DNA from: Bradymonadales bacterium
GTDB lineage: Bacteria; Myxococcota_A; UBA9042; PWKZ01
Direction of reading: 5' to 3'
DNA length: 34,810 nt
Assembly: GCA_003559575.1 (NCBI GenBank)
Contig: PWKZ01000270.1
Location: forward strand, 1-34,810
In this document: positions 9,379-16,161 of the stretch, piece after piece
Numbering within the stretch: position 1 is the stretch's first letter
How the letters are laid out: each line of letters starts with the position of its first letter
Translations under genes and position numbers: made by a program
Notes under the pieces: generated by a model
The model's database searches: none
What the model saw: the letters and a program-made list of their open reading frames with translations, nothing else
Told to the model about the DNA's origin: nothing

Positions 9379-9597
9379 TAGATACAACCGCTGATAGCTG
9401 ATATTTGATGCGATTGCCCCGGGACAAGTCCGGAGGCATCGTGTTAGAGTCTGCCGTGCGCCGGTCCGCCCCGTACGGCGGGGTGGGCGCGCCCGCGCGC
9501 GCGATAAATCGGCTCATTTGGGCAGTGCTGACCGGCGCGCGGGAGCAAGCAGTGCCTCCGGTGCACCGGCCGGAAACAGAGGGGTGAGGGAGGAACA
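9379..9597 (+). promoter_or_regulatory. GC-rich leader with palindromes upstream of the NifH-like gene
   Basis: No gene is visible here. The stretch holds GGAC-AA-GTCC (9422-9431), a CCGCC/GGCGG hairpin (9466-9481), a perfect 12-bp palindrome CCGGTGCACCGG (9558-9569), two GCAGTGC direct repeats, and a strong Shine-Dalgarno GGGAGGAAC just before ATG 9598. No convincing sigma-70 or sigma-54 promoter could be placed; GGGACA with TTAGAG 17 bases on (9421-9449) is a weak candidate. It is probably the operon promoter plus a structured leader or operator. I do not recognise a riboswitch class. Confidence 0.45.
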
Positions 9598-10410
9598 ATG
9601 GAGCGGATCGCCATTTATGGGAAAGGCGGAATCGGCAAGAGCGTTATTGCGACCCATTTGAGCGCCGAGTTTGCCCGGCGTGGGTTGAGTGTTTTACATG
9701 TGGGCTGTGATCCGAAGGCCGACTCGTCTTGTCGTCTCACCGGCACCGCCCAAGTGAAGACCGTGCTGGGGGCGATGGGGATGAACCCGGAGGAGATCTC
9801 CGCGCCCCAGATAGTCACGCCGGCGCGCAACGGGATCTCCTGCATCGAGGCCGGCGGTCCGGAGCCCGGATCGGGCTGCGGAGGGCGCGGAGTGGCGCGG
9901 GCGGTGGAGCTCATCGGGGAGCTCGATCTGATGAATGAGCGGGAGTTCGACGTGGCCCTCTTCGATGTCCTCGGAGACGTGGTCTGCGGCGGTTTTGCGG
10001 CCCCGATGCGGCAGGGCTTCGGCGAGAAGGTTTTCATTGTCGTCTCCGAGGAGGCGATGGCCTTGTTCGCCGCCAACAACATCGCTCGTGCGATAATCAA
10101 CTACTCGTACAACGGCATCGTGCTCGCGGGGTTGGTCGCCAACGTGCGCTCCGCCAATGAAGCGGATCGCGAGCGGCTCCACCGCTTCGCCGCGCGGCTT
10201 GGGACCAAGGTGGTGGCAGTGATCGAGCGCTCCGAGTTGATCTCGGCGGCCGAGAGGCAGCTCATGACGGTCATCGACACGGCGCCTGAATCCGACGTCG
10301 CCAAGATATTCAGCGGGCTCGCCGAATTCACGCTCGGGTTCGAGGTCGCCGAGGTGGCCAACCCGACGCCGATGACAGAGGACGAGTTTTTCGAGTTCAT
10401 GCGGGAGTGA
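9598..10410 (+). CDS. NifH/BchL-family reductase component (nitrogenase-like iron protein)
   Basis: 270 residues, the usual length for this family. These proteins are homodimeric ATPases that hold one [4Fe-4S] cluster between subunits and pass electrons to a NifDK-like partner during ATP hydrolysis. Visible hallmarks are the P-loop GKGGIGKS (8-15), CDPKADS (37-43), cluster ligands Cys94 (GSGCGGRGV) and Cys130 (DVLGDVVCGGFA), and Arg97, at the position of the NifH ADP-ribosylated Arg. It is the first gene of a three-gene operon, 4 bases before the next start. The sequence is close to the NifH core but lacks the long C-terminal tail of true NifH. NifH, BchL/BchX, CfbC and MarH relatives cannot be separated from this protein alone; the partner genes argue for an uncharacterised subgroup. 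Confidence 0.93.
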   Translation: MERIAIYGKGGIGKSVIATHLSAEFARRGLSVLHVGCDPKADSSCRLTGTAQVKTVLGAMGMNPEEISAPQIVTPARNGISCIEAGGPEPGSGCGGRGVARAVELIGELDLMNEREFDVALFDVLGDVVCGGFAAPMRQGFGEKVFIVVSEEAMALFAANNIARAIINYSYNGIVLAGLVANVRSANEADRERLHRFAARLGTKVVAVIERSELISAAERQLMTVIDTAPESDVAKIFSGLAEFTLGFEVAEVANPTPMTEDEFFEFMRE

Positions 10411-10414
10411 GAGG

Positions 10415-12490
10415 ATGGCGGACACAAAGCCTGCTAAAGGGAGCGACGGGCGAGAGCAGAAGCTGACGCTCGCGGCCATGCAGGGGCACACCTTCGCGGG
10501 AGGAGCTTATTCCCGGGCGGAATTCGGGGCGCTCCTGGGGCTTGCGCCGATCGAGGACTGGGAGCCCAGGCTGGGCCCCCGTCTCAAGGTGGCCGCCTGG
10601 GTCAAGGAACGCGCCGAGCTAACCATCGACGAGGGGGACGACACCCCCGAGAACGTGATCGTGATCGAGCGCTACCACACCGGGCGCTCCGGTCTCGTCC
10701 ATTCAAAGACCCTCAACGTCTGGGCGCGCAACGACGGTGTGCCCTGGGATCTGATCCTGCGGCTGCGGCTCGCGGTGCGAGGCCGTTTGGGGCGGCTGAG
10801 CGCCGAGCACATCGCGAGAGTCTTCGCGTCGGATCCGGAAATCGGCAGCGCGCGCTACGAGGCGCCGGCGGTGGTCGCAGAGGCGCGTGAGGATGAGTTT
10901 GACCGCCAGGCGTTTTTGTTCAACTGGGGCGGCTCGGACATGTGGTACCAGTTTTTCGCCACGGCCGAGTACTCGCGTGCACGGCTCGAATCGCTCGACC
11001 TTCTTGACCGCGCCACATCGGTCAACCACTGCGATCGCGAGTGTCTCGCCAACGAGCCGCATATTCCCCTGCGAGTGCCGCTGACCAATTTTCCCTGGGA
11101 TGATCGAATCCGGCGCTCGTGGGGGGGGCGCGAGGGGTTGCCTCCCGAGGATCTGAACCCCACTCCCAAGGAGGCGCCCCCCGGCCTGGAGGAGCACGCC
11201 GAGTTCTTGGGCATCAGGGGTGCAAAGAAGCGCCCGCGCGACGAGGGGACAGTCTTGAAGGGCGGCTATCGGACCCAATCGCACTACACCGAGCTGACCG
11301 ACTACGACGTGATTATGGGTGGCCAGAAGAAGCTCGCCCGGGTGCTCGATTTCGCCATCGACAACCTCTTCGGCGACATGCTCTTTGCCCACGTGACCTG
11401 CATCCCGGCGGTCACCGGCGAGGACGTCGAGGGGGTCATTCGTCAAGCTCAGAAGCGCTGTCCCGTCCCGATCTTGACCCTCACCATGACACCGGACGCC
11501 AAGGACGTGATTTTCGGTCCTATTTTGGTGGAGAGCCGAAAGGAAGCCGAGGAGCGGATCAAGGCGCGAAACCCGCGGGCGGTGAATCTAATCGGATTCC
11601 CGGAGGACGCCGGCACCGGTGAGCTGGTCAAGATGATTCAGCAAGCGGGGGTCGAGCTGAACGTCATCCTGATGCCGCGGGTGCAGCTCGAGCGGGTACG
11701 GCGGCTCCCGTTGGCTCCGCTGCATGTAATCCACCCCAACGAGTTTTGGCAGAACTTGTACAATCAGCTCCTCTTCGACACCGAGATCAACTCCATCACG
11801 CCCGAGGCGCCCTACGGCTATCGTCGAACAGCCGCCTGGTGCGAGCAGGTGGTGGCCGCCGCCGGCGGTGACCGCGCGTGCTTGCCGCAGGTGTTGGAGG
11901 AGGCCTGGGCGCCCTATCGAGAGCGCTTCGAGGCGCTCAAGAGCGAAGCCGCCCAGTATCGGTTGGGCTTCGTGCTGGGGGGCGATCAGGTGCGCCAGGT
12001 AGCCGACCCCGGCACCACCTGGGGTATACCGCTGCTCGGTATTCTCGAGGAGTTCGGCTTTTCGATGGACTTCATGATTCACACCTCTGATCGCCGAGAG
12101 GGGGCCGAGGCCGTCAAAGACCTCAAAGCTCCGCTCGAGGACACCGGGGATCGCCACCGCTTCCGGCTGTTCCAGACTCCGTCGCAGCTCAAGGCGCTAC
12201 TCGGCACCGGCGGCTTCGCGGCCGTCTACAGCGAGCATTTTTTCGACTTCCGCATCTCGCGCTCCGGCAAGTCCCAGTTCTCCCTGACCATGTTCGAGCG
12301 TGGTTTCGGCGGGGCGCTACGGACTCTCGAGCGGTTGGTCCAGGTCTGCCGACTGCCGCTTTTCCACCGTTATGGCAAGTTCATGGGTGAGGCGTTCCCC
12401 TGGGCGTCGGACACCGAAGCGCTCGAGTCGCTTTCGAACCGTCGCGCGCAGCAGGGGCGCGACAGGAGAGAGGGAGATCCCCGGTCATGA
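10415..12490 (+). CDS. Enlarged NifD/NifK-like catalytic subunit with novel N-terminal region
   Basis: 691 residues, against about 420-550 in known NifD, BchN/B and MarD proteins. Residues 1-290 have no counterpart I recognise; they include WGGSDMWYQF (171-180) and CDREC (Cys206, Cys210). From about 297 the NifDK fold is clear: DVIMGGQKKL, then HVTCIPAVTGEDVEGVI, whose Cys329 matches NifD Cys154. Later come the GYRRTAAW and FERGFGGALRTLERL motifs of the family's other domains. At the position of the FeMo-cofactor Cys275 I read HVIHP, so that ligand appears absent, and no clear equivalent of cofactor His442 is seen. The Shine-Dalgarno GGGAG lies in the end of the NifH-like gene, and the stop overlaps the next start (ATGA). 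Probably the alpha-type subunit of a reductase of unknown substrate. Confidence 0.85.
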   Translation: MADTKPAKGSDGREQKLTLAAMQGHTFAGGAYSRAEFGALLGLAPIEDWEPRLGPRLKVAAWVKERAELTIDEGDDTPENVIVIERYHTGRSGLVHSKTLNVWARNDGVPWDLILRLRLAVRGRLGRLSAEHIARVFASDPEIGSARYEAPAVVAEAREDEFDRQAFLFNWGGSDMWYQFFATAEYSRARLESLDLLDRATSVNHCDRECLANEPHIPLRVPLTNFPWDDRIRRSWGGREGLPPEDLNPTPKEAPPGLEEHAEFLGIRGAKKRPRDEGTVLKGGYRTQSHYTELTDYDVIMGGQKKLARVLDFAIDNLFGDMLFAHVTCIPAVTGEDVEGVIRQAQKRCPVPILTLTMTPDAKDVIFGPILVESRKEAEERIKARNPRAVNLIGFPEDAGTGELVKMIQQAGVELNVILMPRVQLERVRRLPLAPLHVIHPNEFWQNLYNQLLFDTEINSITPEAPYGYRRTAAWCEQVVAAAGGDRACLPQVLEEAWAPYRERFEALKSEAAQYRLGFVLGGDQVRQVADPGTTWGIPLLGILEEFGFSMDFMIHTSDRREGAEAVKDLKAPLEDTGDRHRFRLFQTPSQLKALLGTGGFAAVYSEHFFDFRISRSGKSQFSLTMFERGFGGALRTLERLVQVCRLPLFHRYGKFMGEAFPWASDTEALESLSNRRAQQGRDRREGDPRS

Positions 12491-13911
12491 CCATCGATGT
12501 CAATAAGAGGAGTGGGGAGGAGAGAGAGTCCTCCGCACCGCTGCCCAGCGAGATGTTGGACACCTCGGCGCGAGTCACCACCACGTGTCTCATCGGGGCC
12601 TATGCGGCGATCAACGCCATCCCCGACTCCTATCTGCTGGTAGACGCGCCGGACTGTGCGCACCTCAAAGCGCAGTTCATCCACGGCAACCACGACTTGA
12701 TGTCGACGCTCATCAGCATCAGCGGGTATCACCGGATCGGCAACACCGCGCTGCACTGCTGGAAAGTGATCGACAAGCGCGACGAGCAGATAGTGGCGCT
12801 GCTCGAGAAGATGGGGGAGTTCGAGGGCTCCGGGGTGGTCATGATGACCTCGATGCCGATGGCTACCATCGTCGGGATCGATTACGAGCGTCTGGTGCGC
12901 CAGGCGCAGGCCCGCTCCGGCACCGACACCTTCCACGTGTTCGATCGGGCGATTGACGGCGACTGGATGGACGGCTACGCCGAAGTGCTCGACACCTTGG
13001 CGCGCTCCATGCCTCTCTCCGATGAGATCGAGCGCGATCCGAAGAAGGTCGCCATCGTCGGCTACTTCATGGATCGCAACGAAGAGGACCACCACGGCAA
13101 CCTGCGCGAGCTTCGCCGCCTGATCGAAGGGCTGGGGCTCGAGCTTTGCACCGTGTGGGCCGGCGGTGAGCCCTGGGAGACCATGAAGCGCGGGATCCAG
13201 GAGGCCGGCACGATCCTCTCGTTCCCGTACGCGCGCAAGGCGGCGCGCACTCTGGAGCGACGCGTTGGGACCCCGGTGCTCGAGTGCCGCCTGCCGTTCG
13301 GGCTCAACGCGACCGTCAAGTGGCTCGAGCAGTTGGGCGAGTCAATCGCGCGCCCCGAGGTGGCGGCGGATCTCATCGCGCGTGAGCTACAGGCGATTAT
13401 GCCGCGCCTCGAGTTCGTGGTGCCGTTTCACTTCCTGCACCGCCGGGCCATGTTCGTTGGCGACCCACATCTCGCCGCGGGGTTTGTCGAGATCGTCGAA
13501 GAGTTCGGTGGGACAGTGCCGTTCATGGCGATCACGAGCCGCAAGCAGAACGCCCGGCATCTGCGCGACGGGCTCTCCGACACCACGCTGCACGTCGATC
13601 CGACCATCGCCTCGCTGATGGAGCACACGATGGAGCATCAGCGGTCCGTGGATCTCGTGGTGAGCTGCAACACCACCGGGGCCGGTCCCGCCACCGAGGG
13701 GCACATTGAGTTCGGCTTCCCCTGTTATGAGCGCCACGCGCTCTATGATCGACCGTTTCTCGGGTTCAGCGGCTTGATGGCTTTCGCCGACGAGATGTTG
13801 CGCGAGCTTAGAAAAGTTGATCAGATGAAACTGCGCCGCGAGAAAGACCGCGAGAAGGGCCCGAATGGCCCCGATGGCCCGGGCGGCCCCGACGGCCCGG
13901 GCGGCCCCTGA
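12487..13911 (+). CDS. NifK/BchB-like second catalytic subunit
   Basis: 474 residues, typical for the family. Cys34 (TTCLIGAYAAI) and Cys57 (LLVDAPDCAHL) are spaced like NifK Cys70 and Cys95. The third ligand motif reads TSMPMATIVGIDYERLV, with Pro124 at the place of NifK Cys153. The C-terminal family motif is present (HIEFGFPCYERHALYDRPF, then GFSGLMAFADEML). It overlaps the upstream subunit gene by 4 bp (ATGA), implying translational coupling and a 1:1 complex. The last residues are a Pro/Gly/Asp-rich tail from an 18-bp DNA repeat, absent from known relatives as far as I know. It most likely forms a heterotetramer with the 691-residue subunit and shares an intersubunit Fe-S cluster; the substrate is unknown. 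Confidence 0.88.
   Translation: MTIDVNKRSGEERESSAPLPSEMLDTSARVTTTCLIGAYAAINAIPDSYLLVDAPDCAHLKAQFIHGNHDLMSTLISISGYHRIGNTALHCWKVIDKRDEQIVALLEKMGEFEGSGVVMMTSMPMATIVGIDYERLVRQAQARSGTDTFHVFDRAIDGDWMDGYAEVLDTLARSMPLSDEIERDPKKVAIVGYFMDRNEEDHHGNLRELRRLIEGLGLELCTVWAGGEPWETMKRGIQEAGTILSFPYARKAARTLERRVGTPVLECRLPFGLNATVKWLEQLGESIARPEVAADLIARELQAIMPRLEFVVPFHFLHRRAMFVGDPHLAAGFVEIVEEFGGTVPFMAITSRKQNARHLRDGLSDTTLHVDPTIASLMEHTMEHQRSVDLVVSCNTTGAGPATEGHIEFGFPCYERHALYDRPFLGFSGLMAFADEMLRELRKVDQMKLRREKDREKGPNGPDGPGGPDGPGGP
13867..13908 (+). repeat. 18-bp tandem repeat in the 3' end of the NifK-like gene
   Basis: The unit GGCCCCGAYGGCCCGGGC is present 2.3 times and encodes GPDGPG repeats at the C-terminus. The GGCCCGGGC-type sequence is also strongly self-complementary. 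Confidence 0.8.
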
Positions 13912-13933
13912 CGGCGAGGCGAACGCTTGGCCC

Positions 13934-13987
13934 GCCACTCACAACGCCTTGTTGGGAGTTACCGTCTCCACCGCAGTAGTGAGTGGC
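13934..13987. terminator. Long-loop inverted repeat after the nitrogenase-like operon
   Basis: GCCACTCAC (13934-13942) and GTGAGTGGC (13979-13987) are perfect 9-bp complements around a 36-base loop, which itself contains GGAG/CTCC. There is no T-tract. It may be a transcript-end structure; its right arm touches the next repeat copy. Confidence 0.4.
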
Positions 13988-14060
13988 CCCTAAGTCCCCA
14001 CCTGCACCGGCATTCGCGCGTGAATCCGCGCGCGAATCCCAGGATGGACCGACGATTATG
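13987..14060 (-). repeat. Dispersed repeat, short form, downstream of the nitrogenase-like operon (copy C)
   Basis: Bases 13987-14041 match 9324-9378 in the same orientation at 51 of 55 positions. Unlike copy B it continues to the repeat's terminal sequence (GGACCGACGATTAT). Relative to full copies the central half is missing, giving a 74-base internal-deletion form. An ATG at 14044 opens a 16-codon frame (MDRRLWRR...) that is probably not a gene. Confidence 0.78.
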
Positions 14061-14077
14061 GCGAAGGGTCGGCGCTT

Positions 14078-14107
14078 TTGACATCCTCAATTGAGGGGTT
14101 GTGATAT
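14078..14107 (+). promoter_or_regulatory. Candidate promoter with palindromic operator for the outer-membrane protein
   Basis: TTGACA (14078-14083) and TGATAT (14102-14107) are 18 bases apart. The spacer holds a perfect 12-bp palindrome CCTCAATTGAGG (14085-14096), and a second CAATTG core follows at 14109-14114. Position between the promoter boxes suggests repressor binding. The promoter lies about 150 bases before ATG 14259, and the A/T-rich patch contrasts with its surroundings. Confidence 0.5.
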
Positions 14108-14258
14108 TCAATTGTTCTGGTGTGTTGAGTCTGAGTTTATTGGCGTCTCGAGTGCGATGTGCTAACTATCGGCGCAATGCATGGACGGGGTGGCGCGACG
14201 GCATGAGCCGGCGGCACTCATTTCGGGCTTACCGCCCTACTAATGAAGGAGTTGAGTG

Positions 14259-14825
14259 ATGAGAAAGACAACCGCTCTTTTGGCCGCGCTGACTGTCATG
14301 ACGATTGCCGCCACCGCGCCCCGCTCGGCGCAAGCCTACAGGCCCAGCCAGTTCTACTTCGGCGGCAGCCTCCCGTTTGCGATTCCGGTGGGCGATTTTC
14401 TGGACGGCGCCAACCCCGCGCTCGGCCTCATCGGTCACGCCGAGTTCAGGGTGTTGCCGATCCTCGGGCTGACCTTCGATCTCGGTTACGTGGGCTTCAT
14501 CGAGAAGAACAACGTGGCGTTGAACACGATGCCGATGTTGTTCGGCGCCCGCTTCTACCACCACATCGCGCCGGTGACCGTGTGGGGCGGGACCCGGATC
14601 GGGATGTGGCACACGGCCGCCAAGATTAGTGCGGGGCCCTTCAGCACCACCGTCAGCGACACCGGCGGCGGCTGGCTCTTCGGAGGTGGGGTGCAGTACC
14701 CCATCCTGGACAGATTGCTGTTCGACGCCGGCCTCGAGTTTGGCTCAATCGATCTCGCGAACTTCGACAAATCGATGGTGCTGATGTTCAATTTCGGCGT
14801 CCGCTACGGGGTCACTTTCTTCTAG
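14259..14825 (+). CDS. Small outer-membrane beta-barrel protein
   Basis: 188 residues from ATG 14259, with AAGGAG 7-8 bases upstream; a GTG three bases earlier is possible but less well placed. Residues 1-24 are a Sec signal peptide ending AQA. The mature part shows alternating hydrophobic/polar strands rich in Gly and aromatics (FYFGGSLPFAIPVGDF, LTFDLGYVGF, GVRYGVTFF), ending in Phe as outer-membrane barrels do. It resembles 8-stranded OmpA/OmpW-like or OMP_b-brl proteins, but the exact family cannot be fixed. Its stop shares the palindrome CTAG with the convergent radical SAM gene. Confidence 0.82.
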   Translation: MRKTTALLAALTVMTIAATAPRSAQAYRPSQFYFGGSLPFAIPVGDFLDGANPALGLIGHAEFRVLPILGLTFDLGYVGFIEKNNVALNTMPMLFGARFYHHIAPVTVWGGTRIGMWHTAAKISAGPFSTTVSDTGGGWLFGGGVQYPILDRLLFDAGLEFGSIDLANFDKSMVLMFNFGVRYGVTFF

Positions 14826-16147
14826 TTGCGCTCCCCGCCGGGCGCGGCCGTAATCGGTTTGAGTTCGTCGTACCCGAATCTTGCCACATAGGGCCGCGGC
14901 AGCCCCAGGCACCAGGCGTCCACCGCGCATTTTCGGCACCGCTCGGCCTTGAGCCAGGCTTTCCCCGGGTCCTCGTAGCCGGTCTCGTGTTCTCGAAGCC
15001 GCGGGCGGTGCCATGGGGGGTCGCGCAGCTCAGGGCGCACCAGGCACAGCGGGATCGCGGCGTGGGTCGAGCTTTGCAATGATGAGTGGCGCACCCCGAG
15101 ATCGGCCGCGCGGGCCAACGCGGCCTCGAGCCTTGGTGCCGCCTCCGAGTAGCGCACCAGCATCTCCGGCGCCGTGGCGCGGTGTTCCGGACACATCGTC
15201 ACCGAAAAGTGCAACAGAGGTACGGCACCGGGGAACAGACGCGGGATGGACTCCACCAGGTCGACCAGGTGCGTGACATTGTAGCGTGTCACCACACAGT
15301 TCAAGATCAGATCGTGGCCTGCCTTGGTCAGCCGGCGGATCCCTTCGATGGCGCGCGGCAGTTGGCCGCGGGTGGCGGTGCAGGCGTCGTAGAGCGCTTC
15401 CTCGGTGGCATGCAGGGAGACGAAGAACTGCATGCGGGGATCGTGCGGGTAGCCCGCCAGGCGTTTGCCGGAGGCCAGAGGGACGGCGTTGGTTTGAATC
15501 TGGACGGTGGCCGCCCGTGGGAGCGCCAGCGCGTGCGCGATGATTCGGCCGAGATCGGGGCGCAGAGTGGGCTCGCCGCCGGTGAGCGATAGCAGCAGGC
15601 CATGTTCGGAGGTGCCGGCCCGCGCGATGAGCCGGACCACATCGCGCATTGGAGGGTCGTCCTGCGGGGGTGGCGCGGAGCAAAAAGGGCAGCTCTGGTT
15701 GCATCGCGCTGTCAAGCGCACGAGCACCTCGACCTGGCGCTCGCCCTCCTCGCCAAGCTCGACCTCTTCCACCGAGCAGAACGGAAACTCGAGCGGGAGG
15801 GCCTCGATGAGCGGCCACCCCTCGAGACCCACCGCGTCGCTCCGCGCCAGCAGCCGCGGGAGATTGCCGGCGCTGCGGCGCATCAACGCGACAAACAGAT
15901 CGATCCAGCTCTCCTCGAGCGCGGTCAGATCGGGCGCTCCCCGGTAACTCAGCGCGTAGTCGCCGATGGTGCGGTATGGCGCGTGTGGTCCGCGCTGGTC
16001 GAGGCGCAGCTCGATCCTGCGCTTCGGGCCGGAGTCGAGCCACAGAGACAGTCCCCCGCCGGCGGTGATGATCGGTCCCACCGGGACGCCGCGGGTGCTC
16101 AATATGGCCCGCAGGCGAGACAGGGGTGTTCGCGGAGAGTCGTTCAT
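14822..16147 (-). CDS. Radical SAM protein with C-terminal SPASM/Twitch-like cysteines
   Basis: 441 residues from ATG 16147 (AGG upstream; a TTG six bases earlier is also in frame). A 145-residue N-terminal region of unknown type precedes the radical SAM motif CNQSCPFC (Cys149, Cys153, Cys156), which binds the [4Fe-4S] cluster used to cleave S-adenosylmethionine. SLTGGEPTLRPDL is the GGE motif for SAM binding. Near the end CRKCAVDAWC (Cys404, Cys407, Cys413) resembles an auxiliary-cluster half-domain. Such proteins often modify peptides or small molecules, but no precursor peptide is visible next to it. It follows the unknown membrane-protein gene by 14 bases, so the two are probably co-transcribed. 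Substrate unknown. Confidence 0.88.
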   Translation of the reverse strand: MNDSPRTPLSRLRAILSTRGVPVGPIITAGGGLSLWLDSGPKRRIELRLDQRGPHAPYRTIGDYALSYRGAPDLTALEESWIDLFVALMRRSAGNLPRLLARSDAVGLEGWPLIEALPLEFPFCSVEEVELGEEGERQVEVLVRLTARCNQSCPFCSAPPPQDDPPMRDVVRLIARAGTSEHGLLLSLTGGEPTLRPDLGRIIAHALALPRAATVQIQTNAVPLASGKRLAGYPHDPRMQFFVSLHATEEALYDACTATRGQLPRAIEGIRRLTKAGHDLILNCVVTRYNVTHLVDLVESIPRLFPGAVPLLHFSVTMCPEHRATAPEMLVRYSEAAPRLEAALARAADLGVRHSSLQSSTHAAIPLCLVRPELRDPPWHRPRLREHETGYEDPGKAWLKAERCRKCAVDAWCLGLPRPYVARFGYDELKPITAAPGGERN

Positions 16148-16161
16148 CGCCAACCTATCAA

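Noticed and set aside
9598-13911. True nitrogenase (nifHDK) for N2 fixation
   Set aside because: The FeMo-cofactor Cys position reads HVIHP, no clear cofactor His is seen, one P-cluster Cys is Pro, and nifB/E/N are not in the window.
9598-13911. Chlorophyllide or protochlorophyllide reductase (BchXYZ/BchLNB)
   Set aside because: There are no other bacteriochlorophyll genes nearby, and the first catalytic subunit is far larger than BchN or BchY with a different N-terminus. I cannot exclude distant kinship without a phylogeny.
14044-14094. Short frame MDRRLWRR... starting in repeat copy C
   Set aside because: It is only 16 codons and is explained by the repeat's conserved ATG; no ribosome site was seen.
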